Shown: positions 19,958-31,564 of the stretch, piece by piece
How positions within the stretch are numbered: the first letter of the stretch is position 1
How the letters are laid out: each line of letters begins with the position of its first letter
From: a methanotrophic endosymbiont of Bathymodiolus puteoserpentis (Logatchev)
GTDB taxonomy: Bacteria; Pseudomonadota; Gammaproteobacteria; Methylococcales; Methylomonadaceae
DNA length: 64,000 nucleotides
Assembly: GCF_900128525.1 (NCBI RefSeq)
Contig: NZ_FQTQ01000190.1
Coordinates: forward strand, 1-64,000
Direction: 5' to 3'
Position numbers and translations under genes: made by a program
The notes under the pieces: model-generated
What the model saw: only the letters and a program-made list of their open reading frames with translations
Database searches by the model: none
What the model was told of the DNA's origin: nothing

Positions 19958-20812
19958 ATGGCTGATTGTCCTAAATGTCCTCCTGCTGGAGCGCCGCTTT
20001 GGCTAGCAACCTTTGCTGATCTAATGTCCTTATTGATGTGTTTCTTTGTTTTATTGCTATCTTTTGCAACGATGGATGCCAAAAAATTTAAAGCAACGGC
20101 TGAATCATTAGAAAACGCATTTGGTGTACAGCGAGATATTGAAGCGGCTGAGATTCCAATGGGAACAAGCATTATTGCTCAGCACTTTTCTCCTGCATCA
20201 ACCAATCCAACTTTGCTAGAAGAGGTTAAACAATCCACTTCCCAGTCTTCAACTAGCTTGGATGTTTCTTTGGAAGAGAAAGAAAAAATAAAGCAAGAAA
20301 TTATGGAGCAAGCTTTAGACAATACGCAGGCGGAAGCAAAAAAAATAGAAGAGAGGTTAAAAGATGATATTAATAAAGGCCTTGTTTCAGTTGAAACGCA
20401 GGGCTTGAAAATTATTATTCGTATTAATGAGAAAGGCTCTTTTGGGTCCGGCTCCGCTATTTTGAAATCTGGATTTGAGCCAGTTATGAACAGGATTACA
20501 GAATCCGTTATTTCAGCCAAAGGTAAAGTTTTAGTTGCTGGGCATACCGATGATATTCCTATTTCGACTGATTGGTACCGCTCCAACTGGGAGTTATCAG
20601 CAGGGCGTTCAGTGAGTGTTGCTGAGTTTATGTTAAAAAATAAAAAGCTCGACCCGAAACGAATTATTATCGAAGGGCATGCCGATACACAACCTTTAGT
20701 ACCTAATACTTCAAGTGCAAATAGAGCAAAAAATCGGCGTGTAGAAGTTATTCTAGTACAAGATGATCCCACGCTTGAATTTGATAAAACCCAGACACAC
20801 GCGCAAGAATAA
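19958..20812 (+). CDS. motB: Flagellar motor stator protein MotB/PomB
   Basis: The 284-residue protein has a short cytoplasmic tail, one transmembrane helix containing the ion-binding aspartate D21 (LATFADLMSLLMCFFVLLLSF region), a plug/linker and a C-terminal OmpA-like peptidoglycan-binding domain (VLVAGHTDDIP, ELSAGRS, NRRVEVIL). It anchors the stator to the cell wall. Second gene of the motA-motB-PilZ operon. Confidence 0.94.
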   Translation: MADCPKCPPAGAPLWLATFADLMSLLMCFFVLLLSFATMDAKKFKATAESLENAFGVQRDIEAAEIPMGTSIIAQHFSPASTNPTLLEEVKQSTSQSSTSLDVSLEEKEKIKQEIMEQALDNTQAEAKKIEERLKDDINKGLVSVETQGLKIIIRINEKGSFGSGSAILKSGFEPVMNRITESVISAKGKVLVAGHTDDIPISTDWYRSNWELSAGRSVSVAEFMLKNKKLDPKRIIIEGHADTQPLVPNTSSANRAKNRRVEVILVQDDPTLEFDKTQTHAQE

Positions 20813-20829
20813 TAAGTGAGCATAAAATT

Positions 20830-21426
20830 ATGAGCCAAAAAAACGTAGCTGAAATGGATGAACGTAGACGTTTCTTTAGAATTGATGATGAAATTAATCT
20901 TTTTTATAAAAAAGTAGATTCTGCAGCAATAAGAAAGTATTCCGAAGTATCTAACGAACTACTGAGCCATTGTTCGCTTGCAGCAACTTTAGACGTTTTA
21001 AACCAAGAGTCGCAAATTATCTTTAATCGGATTGAGCGTAATAATCCTGATATTGCTGACTATTTAAAAGTCATGGATAGCAAAATTAATTTAATTGCTC
21101 GGACTGTATTGATGGATGGAACGGATCTTGTTAATGAGCAAACTCGTAATGTCAGTTTAAGTGCTTCAGGGGTAGCCTTTGAGTGTGAAGAATTAATTTC
21201 TGAAGGTGAATTCTTGGAAATTAAATTATTACTTACTTCTAGTATGGCTGTGATTGTTAGTTATGGTAATGTTGTTTATAGCCGTAAAAACCCAGATCCT
21301 AAGGCTGATATGGCTTATATAGTAGGTGTTGCCTTTAGCGAAATGAAAGAACAGGATAAGGAGTTATTAATTAAACATGTTGTTAAGCGACAAATGCAGC
21401 AAATTCGTGAACATAAAGAAAATTAA
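20830..21426 (+). CDS. PilZ domain protein in the mot operon
   Basis: The 198-residue protein starts with the PilZ arginine motif RRRFFR (R13-x-x-x-R17), has a helical insertion of about 85 residues, and then the second PilZ motif SLSASGVAF with Ser where Asp/Asn is usual. PilZ proteins bind c-di-GMP; the insertion and the Ser change leave binding here uncertain. It follows motB by 17 bases, so the likely role is control of the motor by c-di-GMP, an analogue of YcgR. That role is inferred from context. Confidence 0.8.
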   Translation: MSQKNVAEMDERRRFFRIDDEINLFYKKVDSAAIRKYSEVSNELLSHCSLAATLDVLNQESQIIFNRIERNNPDIADYLKVMDSKINLIARTVLMDGTDLVNEQTRNVSLSASGVAFECEELISEGEFLEIKLLLTSSMAVIVSYGNVVYSRKNPDPKADMAYIVGVAFSEMKEQDKELLIKHVVKRQMQQIREHKEN

Positions 21427-21434
21427 AACAACAC

Positions 21435-22430
21435 GTGAAATTTTCAGAAAAAAAGAAAAAATTGTTGAGCTTATTGGCTAATGGGGATTTTCACTCGGGT
21501 ACAGCGTTAGCTGAGAAATTAAAGTTCAGCCGTTCCGCACTTTGGAAACAAATAAATACCTTGGAGGAGTTGGGGATTGAAATTTTAGCCGTTAATGGCA
21601 AAGGTTATCGATTAAAATCACCTTTAGAATTACTTAATAAATCTCATATTATTAATAACTTGACGACTACAACACGGCAATTGATTTCTGTATTTGATAT
21701 TCATGATCAAATTGATTCCACTAACACTAATTTAGTTGCCTTAAGTAGAGCAATACCGAAATCAACCGGTGTAGTGTGTCTTGCTGAGCAGCAAACAGCC
21801 GGGCGGGGGCGACGAGGCCGAGAGTGGGTCTCGCCTTTTGGTAGTAACCTTTACTGCTCTGTTCTCTGGCAATTTCAGAGTGGTCCAGAAAGTCTGTCAG
21901 GATTAAGTTTGGCAATTGGTGTCGCGGTAATTAAAGCTTTGAATGCTCATGGTATTCAAGGGGTTGGTTTGAAATGGCCGAATGATATTTATTGGCAACA
22001 AAAAAAATTAGGTGGCATTTTGGTTGAAGTGTCGGGGGAAGTAAATGGTCCTTGTAGCGCGGTTATTGGGCTGGGTTTAAACCTTCATTTGTCGAGTGCT
22101 GAAGCATCAAGCATAGAGCAAGACTGGGTCGATATCAGTCAAATATTAGGTAGTGATCATAAAATTTCACGCAATGATTTACAGGCATCTCTATTGGAAC
22201 AGTTTTTTCAAGTCATTAGTCATTATACTGAGCAGTCATTTGCTCAATATAGAGATGAATGGCGACTTTATGATTGCATGCAGGGACAACTAGTTAATTT
22301 GTTTATTGGTAATCAAGTCATCTCAGGAACTGTACAAGGTATTAATGATGAGGGATTGCTATTATTGCAAACTCAAGATGGCAAGATGCAATGCTATGCC
22401 TCGGGTGAAGTCAGCTTTCGTCGTTTATGA
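21435..22430 (+). CDS. birA: Bifunctional biotin-[acetyl-CoA-carboxylase] ligase / biotin operon repressor
   Basis: The 331-residue protein has an N-terminal winged helix (KLLSLLANGDFHSGTALAEK, residues 7-60), the biotin ligase core with the ATP/biotin loop GRGRRGREW (about 121), KWPNDIYW and KLGGILVE, and a C-terminal SH3-like cap. It attaches biotin to AccB and can repress bio genes. Start is GTG. Its end overlaps coaX by four bases. Confidence 0.95.
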   Translation: MKFSEKKKKLLSLLANGDFHSGTALAEKLKFSRSALWKQINTLEELGIEILAVNGKGYRLKSPLELLNKSHIINNLTTTTRQLISVFDIHDQIDSTNTNLVALSRAIPKSTGVVCLAEQQTAGRGRRGREWVSPFGSNLYCSVLWQFQSGPESLSGLSLAIGVAVIKALNAHGIQGVGLKWPNDIYWQQKKLGGILVEVSGEVNGPCSAVIGLGLNLHLSSAEASSIEQDWVDISQILGSDHKISRNDLQASLLEQFFQVISHYTEQSFAQYRDEWRLYDCMQGQLVNLFIGNQVISGTVQGINDEGLLLLQTQDGKMQCYASGEVSFRRL

Positions 22431-23167
22431 ACTTATTGGTCGATATTGGTAATACTCGTTTGAAATGGGCGCTACAGCAATCTGGTACATTGGAATATTT
22501 CGGCGCCGCTAATCATAATCAAGATGATTTTTCCGCTACCTTAATCTCTGCTTGGCAGTTTCTGCCGATACCTGATTATATCTATATTGCTTGCGTTAGT
22601 TTCACTGAGCTAAAGCAGTTACTTACTACTATTATTAGGCAGCTATGGCCTCATTGCTCTATACAAGAAATCCATACGGAAAAATATTCTCATGGTATAA
22701 GTAATGCTTACCATCATCCAGAAAAATTAGGTGTAGATCGTTGGCTGGCAATGCTTGGAGCGGTCGAGCATTATTCTATGCCTGTCTGTATTGTTGATTT
22801 TGGTACTGCGATTACCCTAGATGTTATTGATGAACAAAGACGACATTTAGGGGGGATGATTATGCCTGGGTTGACCTTGCTAAAGCAGTCTTTAAGTAAC
22901 AATACGGCAGATTTAAATTTTTGCTCAGAGGTGTATAAGCAAGGCTTGGCTAAGGATACTCAAGCGGCTATTTATAATGGTTGCCTTTATGCTGTTAAAG
23001 GTTTTATTGAGGCAGGACTTATGCAAACTATATCACCTTCACGCTTAATTTTAACAGGAGGTGATGCTGAGTTTTTGGCGACTACTTTAGAGTTAGATGC
23101 TGTGGTTGATACCCAACTAGTTTTTAAAGGAATGGCTTTATTAAGTAGCGAGCAAAGTGTGCCGTGA
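22427..23167 (+). CDS. coaX: Type III pantothenate kinase
   Basis: The 246-residue protein begins with the phosphate-binding motif MNLLVDIGNTRLKWAL and contains DFGTAITLDVI and LTGGDAEFL of the ASKHA fold. It catalyses the first step of coenzyme A synthesis. The ATG overlaps the birA stop, and the next gene overlaps its own stop, so the three form one operon. Confidence 0.95.
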   Translation: MNLLVDIGNTRLKWALQQSGTLEYFGAANHNQDDFSATLISAWQFLPIPDYIYIACVSFTELKQLLTTIIRQLWPHCSIQEIHTEKYSHGISNAYHHPEKLGVDRWLAMLGAVEHYSMPVCIVDFGTAITLDVIDEQRRHLGGMIMPGLTLLKQSLSNNTADLNFCSEVYKQGLAKDTQAAIYNGCLYAVKGFIEAGLMQTISPSRLILTGGDAEFLATTLELDAVVDTQLVFKGMALLSSEQSVP

Positions 23168-24093
23168 GATTTCTATTTTTAAGTATTTTATTATGCAATA
23201 TTGTTTTTTTCTTTTGGGAGTATAGAAAAGGCGCACCGGAAATTTACTTACCCATCAGTAGTGAAAATAAGGTGAGTAACGATAATCCTTCGCAGATTTT
23301 TTTGCTCAGTGAGCTTCCAGTTAAAGTTTCCTCTTTTTTGGGGGGGGCTGCTGGTAATAGCGAAGTAAACCTTCCTGAGATACACTCTGAAAAATTATTG
23401 ATTGGGCCAAAGCAAACACTCATTGCTAATGATGATTTTATAGAGCCATTAAATAATATAGAGCAAGTTAATACTCGTGTAGCAGATCTCAATTTAGAAT
23501 TTATTGGCCCTTTGCTGCCTTCTGAAAATACTGCAGATAACTCTGAAGTCCTTAAAACTGCTAAGCAAGAGGCAGTAATTATTGAGCCTGATAGGCTACT
23601 TAGGGCTAGTGCTAAAGCTAAAGTATCGTTTGCCTGTTATCTATTGCAAGACGGTGAATATTCAGAGCGGATGTTCGCCACGAGCAATAAAAGTGAAACC
23701 TTTAAATTTGAACTCGTACGACAAGAACAGCAACATATTAGTAGTTATTTAGTACTTACTTTAGCTGCTAATTCTTATCAAGAAGCTAAAACGTGGGAAA
23801 AATCGATTAAGCAGCAAGGCATCAATGAGCTGTGGTTGTTTACACGAGGGAAATTTAAATGGCGAATTTCCTTAGGATTATTTAGTACGCAAAGCAAAGC
23901 AGAAAAAGTCAAAGCCTCTTTTACAAGGCGAATCTCAAGAGAGCTGGAAGTTGTGCCTAGTTATCAAACTAAGGTGCAGACAGAAATTAAAATAAGTGGT
24001 CTGGAAAAAGATATTTCTTTATTTAAAGATGAATTTTTTCAGTATTTTAAGCAAGAAAGTGAATGTGCTAAAGTCCAGGACGAAAATTTTTAG
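23164..24093 (+). CDS. Membrane-anchored protein, possible SPOR-like C terminus
   Basis: The 309-residue protein has an N-terminal membrane anchor (about 3-18), a long variable linker and a C-terminal segment with the alternating pattern of a SPOR fold (SYLVLTLAANSYQEAKTWEKS, then WRISLGLFSTQSKAEKVK). SPOR domains bind denuded peptidoglycan at division sites. SPOR-type genes commonly follow birA-coaX in gammaproteobacteria, which supports the call, but the match is weak by eye. Start is a GTG overlapping the coaX stop. Confidence 0.65.
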   Translation: MRFLFLSILLCNIVFFFWEYRKGAPEIYLPISSENKVSNDNPSQIFLLSELPVKVSSFLGGAAGNSEVNLPEIHSEKLLIGPKQTLIANDDFIEPLNNIEQVNTRVADLNLEFIGPLLPSENTADNSEVLKTAKQEAVIIEPDRLLRASAKAKVSFACYLLQDGEYSERMFATSNKSETFKFELVRQEQQHISSYLVLTLAANSYQEAKTWEKSIKQQGINELWLFTRGKFKWRISLGLFSTQSKAEKVKASFTRRISRELEVVPSYQTKVQTEIKISGLEKDISLFKDEFFQYFKQESECAKVQDENF

Positions 24094-24111
24094 AGTTTAT
24101 AAAAAGTGTTA

Positions 24112-24561
24112 CTATTTACGGGGAAAAGGAGTAGGGCGAGGTCTTACTATTGGTTTAGGGTTTATGACATAGTAAGGTCTAGTGTTTTGGTAGTAGTCGT
24201 TATGCCTTTCTAAAGCTTCTGCTTGACGGGCAGTTTGTTTGGCTTGCTCTTCGGCTGCGAGTGCCTGTCTATACGCAGCATCAGCTTTAGCCTCTTGAGC
24301 TCGAAGTATGCGCTCTTTGTCTTTGGCTTCTTGCGCGACTCTTTTTTGTTCATTGCGTAAGGCTAAATCTGATTTTAACTTTTCTGCTGCAGATTGTTGT
24401 TGCCTAGTACTAATGTCCTTACTTGGAGTAAATTCTATACTGCTTGTTTTACATGGCTTATCTTGATAACTTATTTGTCCATTTTGACCACATTTATATA
24501 TTTCTGCATAAGCCGCCGGTGCAATGAACATAAAAAAGGCTAATATAGTGCTTATTCTCAT
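24112..24561 (-). CDS. Exported DUF4124 domain protein
   Basis: The 149-residue protein has a signal peptide (about 1-19, ending AYA) and the short DUF4124 unit IYKCGQNGQISYQDKPC, with two cysteines that may pair in the periplasm. An alanine/glutamine/lysine-rich coiled coil (about 55-115) and a Pro/Arg-rich tail follow. Function unknown. It faces the preceding operon. Confidence 0.85.
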   Translation of the reverse strand: MRISTILAFFMFIAPAAYAEIYKCGQNGQISYQDKPCKTSSIEFTPSKDISTRQQQSAAEKLKSDLALRNEQKRVAQEAKDKERILRAQEAKADAAYRQALAAEEQAKQTARQAEALERHNDYYQNTRPYYVINPKPIVRPRPTPFPRK

Positions 24562-24871
24562 TGTTTTATCCTGTTAGGAACCTTAAAAGAATGAACTTAC
24601 CTGCTTGAGAGCCCCACTGCCATTAAGTTAAGAGTAATACAATAAATGGGGCGCAGTGCTTTAGCCTGCCTTCGTAGCCTAAAATAGCAGGCTAAAGCAC
24701 TGCGCCCCGATAAGCTCATTCTTTATAGCCAAATTATAATGATTGGGTATGAGCATTTTTATGAGATTCCTTAGCTTGCCCTGATAAGTGATATCAACCG
24801 CTTAACTGGGCAAGCAATAAAATAAATTTATGCAAAGAATGGGAGGTTTCTTGATTTATACTTGGAAGTTT
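24562..24871. other. Intergenic region holding a perfect palindrome
   Basis: The 310 bases between the DUF4124 gene and trxB, both on the minus strand, hold the 61-base palindrome described separately (24648-24708) and no credible open frame. The rest is AT-rich with no feature I can name. Confidence 0.6.
24648..24708. repeat. REP-like palindromic repeat, intact copy
   Basis: A perfect 22-base stem: 24648-24669 (starting GGGGCGCAGTGC) pairs with 24687-24708 (ending GCACTGCGCCCC), around a 17-base loop. No U-run follows, so it is not an ordinary terminator. A diverged copy sits at 56821-56878 in the same kind of intergenic position. Two copies in one window suggest a dispersed REP or miniature element family. 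Confidence 0.8.
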
Positions 24872-26987
<2,116 letters not shown>

Positions 26988-27119
26988 TGGTTGGACGAAG
27001 CCGCTAACGCGGAGAAAAGAACCACCACGCCGGTAATTAAAGTTGTAACCTCACTTCCTTCTATTCGCATAGGAAGGTAACCTGCAAGCTCATTAAACTA
27101 ACAATGAGGTTACGTCGTT

Positions 27120-28027
27120 ATGAAACCATCTCTTGAATCAAAATACAACCATTACTATTCTCTCCACTGCAAGCATTTAAAACTTCAGGGCTTACAACCT
27201 AAAACAATTGAGGCGTATTCACGGGCTATTCGTCGTATCGCCGCTTATTTTAACGGGCATCTGGATGACCTATCTCAAGATCAGCTGCTGGACTACTTTC
27301 ATGATCTGCTTGACCGCCTTTCCTGGAGTGCCGTTAAGCTGGATCTCTATGGATTGAAGTTTTTCTACACTCATGTCCTTGCTAAGCCTTGGGTCGATAT
27401 TCCGATGATAAAACCACCACGCTGTACGCGTATTCCCGATATCGTGACGGTTGCAGAGGCACAGCAGCTGTTTATGTCGACACGTCAGTTAAGCTACCGC
27501 GTATTCTATTTTACGGTTTACAGTATGGGCTTGCGTCTGGGCGAGGGCTTAAACCTGAAGGTAGGGGATATTGATGCCACGCGAATGCGGGTGCATATCC
27601 GCAATGCAAAAGGCAACAAGGATCGTCTTGTCCCTTTGCCCCTCGCTACCTTGCAGGTGCTACGTCAATTTTGGGCGCTGCATCGGCACCCCATATTGAT
27701 GTTCCCCAATCGGACGCGGGGGCTAAAAGGTGCGCATCTGGCTGAATCACCGCTTGATCGTGGAGGTGTGCAGAAGACAATTGGACTTGTGACTAAGGAA
27801 ATGGGACTAAAAAAAAGATTTCCTGTCACTCGCTACGTCACAGCTATGCCACACATCTTTTAGAATCCGGCGTTGGATTACTGGAACTCCAGCAGTTCTT
27901 GGGGCATAGTTCTCTGTTGACAACGGCACGCTATGCGCATCTGACCGATGTGAGCTGCGATCATTCTGAACAGCGTATCAATCAGCTGATCGGTGGTTTT
28001 AACGTGTCGTGGGGGGCGATTAGATGA
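27120..28027 (+). pseudogene. Tyrosine recombinase of the IS91-type element, frameshifted
   Basis: A 247-codon frame begins with a core-binding SAM-like domain (about 1-95) and a catalytic domain with the first active-site arginine in GLRLGEGLNL. At an A8 run (27809-27816) it shifts and stops at 27863. Adding one A restores the frame, giving the missing catalytic motifs [12 protein letters not shown] and [14 protein letters not shown] and a stop at 28025-28027 that overlaps the transposase ATG. This is either a disabling indel, a homopolymer error, or a slippage site. As read, the catalytic His, Arg and Tyr are lost. Confidence 0.82.
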
Positions 28028-29124
28028 TTTTACTTTCCTCTATCATTGATCAGTTTGAGGCGGATTTCCTTAACAGCTATCAAGGGCAGGTTCTGCCAGT
28101 TCAGCGAAAAGCGTTGAATGCGCTTAAAATCTGCCGAACAAAATTCAGCCCTGTTATGCAGGTCAGCTGTATCGACTGTGACCATCAATCTTTTGTTCCG
28201 CATTCCTGCGGTCATCGCAACTGTCCGCATTGCCAACATCATGAATCTCAGTTGTGGATTGAGAATCAGCTGAAGAAACAGGTGGCGGGCGACTACTTTA
28301 TGATCACGTTTACCTTACCTGCACAGCTGAGGCCTTTGGCTAAAAACCACCAGAAACGTGTTTATCAATTCATGTTTGACTGTGTTTGGGAGACCTTGCA
28401 ATCCTTCAGTCGCAATGACAAAAAATTAAGGGGAGATCCGGGGTTGATTGCCGTTTTACATACCCATGCTAGGAATCTGGACTATCACCCGCATATCCAT
28501 ACCGTCATGCCTGCTATTGCGGTTGATAAGCTCAATAAGCTTGTGCGTACCAAACACGGGAAATATTTGTTTAACCATAAAGCGCTCGCCAAAGTTTTTC
28601 GCGGTAAACTATTGTCAAAACTGGCCAAGGAAAACTTAGTTTTGCCTCAATCCGTGCCCCAAAAATGGATTGTTAATTGTAAAAAAGTCGGTTCAGGCGG
28701 CAAAGCGCTGGTCTATCTGGGGCGCTATCTTTATCGTGGTGTCATCCGCGAGCAGGATATTCTGTCTGTCCAGGATGGCAAGGTCACCTTCCGCTATCAG
28801 AACAGTGAGACCAAGCGTTGGGAAACCCGAACAGAAACAGGCGCAAAATTCTTATGGCGGGTATTACAGCATGTTCTGCCAACGGGATTTCGCCGTGCCA
28901 GAAACTATGGCTTTTTGCACCCTAATAGCAAGAAAATGATCAACATTCTACTTACCTTAGGTAAACTGACCCCCAAAAAGATGCTGGAAAAAATAGGCCT
29001 GCGACAGCGTCCCCAGATGACCTGTACTTGCTGTGGTGGAAAGATGCAAGTGGGTCGAACTCGGATTCCCATTGCCGAAGTATTCAGGGTAAAAATGAAC
29101 GGACAAGTCTTGGTGCCGACTTAA
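28024..29124 (+). CDS. IS91 family transposase (HUH rolling-circle type)
   Basis: The 366-residue protein has an N-terminal zinc-binding domain (CIDCDH...[10 protein letters not shown], about 49-72), the HUH metal motif in YHPHIHTV (about 153-160), the catalytic tyrosine region YLGRYLYRG (about 231-239) and a C-terminal zinc pair in CTCCGGKM. All essential parts are present, so it may be active. Such enzymes move DNA by nicking one strand and replacing it by rolling-circle replication. It follows the recombinase gene with an overlap. Confidence 0.92.
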   Translation: MILLSSIIDQFEADFLNSYQGQVLPVQRKALNALKICRTKFSPVMQVSCIDCDHQSFVPHSCGHRNCPHCQHHESQLWIENQLKKQVAGDYFMITFTLPAQLRPLAKNHQKRVYQFMFDCVWETLQSFSRNDKKLRGDPGLIAVLHTHARNLDYHPHIHTVMPAIAVDKLNKLVRTKHGKYLFNHKALAKVFRGKLLSKLAKENLVLPQSVPQKWIVNCKKVGSGGKALVYLGRYLYRGVIREQDILSVQDGKVTFRYQNSETKRWETRTETGAKFLWRVLQHVLPTGFRRARNYGFLHPNSKKMINILLTLGKLTPKKMLEKIGLRQRPQMTCTCCGGKMQVGRTRIPIAEVFRVKMNGQVLVPT

Positions 29125-29215
29125 GCACTGGAGGCATTTATTGATTATGTAATCTTCAATCACTCACCGGTAAAGGGGAAAAGTGGCCTATCTTGAGCCA
29201 AGGCAATTGTCTGCT

Positions 29216-31564
29216 CTAAAAACAGGGATAATAGGTGAAAATGAGTAAAAAAAGGGGCTTTATGGATGATCGCAATGAAAATCCATCCGTTTTCGGTAAA
29301 AGGGTTAAAAAATAGAAGCTCAATGCATTATTCGGGCTGTTCAGCAAAAAGCTATTTGCAATAGCGGAATTCATCTCAAAGGGTAAACCGGGCTTGTCCA
29401 ACAAACGGTTCAGATTGTGGCTCGCTTCGCGATCACAATCTAACCTTATTCGATAGGTACGGAGTGCTGCTGTGACTTTGATGCTGGCTTGCTCTAATAC
29501 GCTAATATCATGATGGGTGAGTTCTATGGTAATCGCTGAGCCTGAGCCTGGTCCGCCTGAGTCAGATTCAAAGACCAAGCTTTCTACACCAACTAATTCT
29601 CCCACCTCGGCACGCCAACGTTCACTAAAGCCATCGGTACTCATAATTTTATTGCGAATTTCTGGTGGTGCTAAATAGGTACGAATAGTCGCTTTATGAC
29701 TCCCATCTTTACCTATTTCGGCAAAAATACCTCGGATGAGTTGGTCACCCTGCTCAATCTTGTCGGCACTGCGGCGTGCTGCTGTTACTAAATAATCAAC
29801 AATAGCTTGGGTTTTTTCTACTGGTGTTCCATAAGGTAGGCTCAAAGTTGCTTGTGCAAAGTCGGATTCAGTTTTAGGGAACATCGACATACCCATACGT
29901 CCACTTAAAGCAAAAGATAGGGTGGTTATTAAAATTGAAAAAGCAATGATAACAGTTAAATAACGATGATTAAGGGTAAGCTCAAGAAAACTACCATAAC
30001 GGTGTACCACCCAATGGCGAAAAGCATGGCTAAATTTTTGTTGTTGCCTATGAAGCCAAAGGAACACGCCTGATTTAGGTTGGTCACTGATATGCGCTAA
30101 ATGTTGCGGTAAAACAAATAAACTTTCTGCTAATGAAAGTAAAAAAACGATGATAACAACTGTGGGGATCATAAAGAAAATTTTCCCCATTTGACCCGGC
30201 ATAAAAAATAAGGGCATAAAGGTCGCTATATTGGTTAAAATACTGAAGGTAACGGGTACCGCCATTTCTTGTGCTCCTTTAATTGCTGCGGTAAGTGCGG
30301 GATAACCTTCCTGCCGATAGTGATAGACATTTTCGCCAATAATAATGGCATCATCAACAACGATTCCTAAAGCAATAATAAAGGCAAATAGTGAGATCAT
30401 ATTTAATGAGACACCGAGCGCGGGTAAGATTAGAAAAGAGCCAAGGAAAGCAATCGGAATGCCAGTCATTACCCAAAAGGCTAAACGTAATTCTAAAAAT
30501 AAAGCTAAGGTAATAAAAACTAATGTTAAGCCCATAGCGCTGTTGCGTAGTAATAAGTCTATGCGTTGTGCATAAGAGACGGATGCATCATAACGAATTT
30601 CTACCTGTATACCTTCGGGTAAATTACTTAGTTCTATTTGTTCTTTAACGGTATCAGATATGCCGATAGGGGTTTGCTGGCCGACACGATAGACTTGCAG
30701 CATAATTGCTGGGACACCATTGTAATTGGCTGAATAATCAGTTTCTTCGTAGCCATCATGAATGGTCGCAATATCACCGAGTAACACAATTCCGCCAGAG
30801 GGCGTGGTGATAATGGGAAGTTGTGCGAATTGCTGGCCGGTATCTTTACGCTCTTGCATGCGAATTAATATTTCACCTGCTGTACTTTTAATGCTCCCAC
30901 CCGGTAATTCTAAGCTGGCATTACGAATCCGTTGCGTAATATCAGCGATAGAAATATGGTAGCGCTGTAAGTTAGCTTGAGAAATTTCAATACTAATTTC
31001 CAAGGGGCGAACACCGGTAAGATCAATTTGAGTAATATTGTCGGCTTGTAATAATTGTTCGCGAAAATTTTCAGCAAGTTTGTGTAATACGGCTTCTTCA
31101 GTACTGCCATACAGAACCAGAGAAACTGTTTTACGCTTACTGGCAACGATATTGACTTTAGGATCTTCAGCATCTTCAGGAAATGTGGTGATGCGATCAA
31201 TTTCTCGCTGTATATCCTGGGCTAATAGATTGATATCGGCATCGGTCATTACATCCACTAAAACAGTGGCATAGCCTTCTTGTGCTGATGAACTGATTTC
31301 ATCAATACCTTCTAAGCCAGAGATAGCATCTTCTATAGCAAGAACAATGCCTCGTTCGATTTCTTCAGGGCTAGCGCCTGTATAGGTCGTGCTAATACTG
31401 ATGGTATCGGTGACAAAATCAGGAAACACTTCTTGTTTCATGGTGTTTAAGAATAATAAACCACCGAGAATAAAGGCAGCCATCACTAAATTAGCGGCAA
31501 CCGGATGAATTGCCATCCAGCTAACAGGGTCATGATTATTGATATTCATGCCTTGATCACTCAT
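29216..31564 (-). pseudogene. RND efflux permease, N-terminal fragment
   Basis: The first 704 residues, down to position 29453, are a normal RND permease: N-terminal helix (VAANLVMAAFILGGLLFL), the periplasmic pore domain, the helical block with LGIVVDDAIIIGEN and the second half of the periplasmic domain to AALRTY. The remaining 78 codons of this frame, to 29216, are read from the insertion element. Its ATG overlaps the adaptor gene by eight bases, so it is the third gene of the efflux operon. Without the C-terminal part the pump cannot work. Confidence 0.88.
29412..29441. repeat. Terminal hairpin of the IS91-type element
   Basis: AGATTGTG (29412-29419) pairs with CACAATCT (29434-29441); inside, TCGC pairs with GCGA around a three-base loop. 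It lies 12 bases from the point where permease homology resumes, the place where IS91-type elements carry the structure recognised by the transposase. Confidence 0.6.

Noticed and set aside
24648-24708. Palindrome as a plain terminator
   Set aside because: The 22-base stem has no U-run on either side and has a homologous copy elsewhere, which fits a repeat element better.
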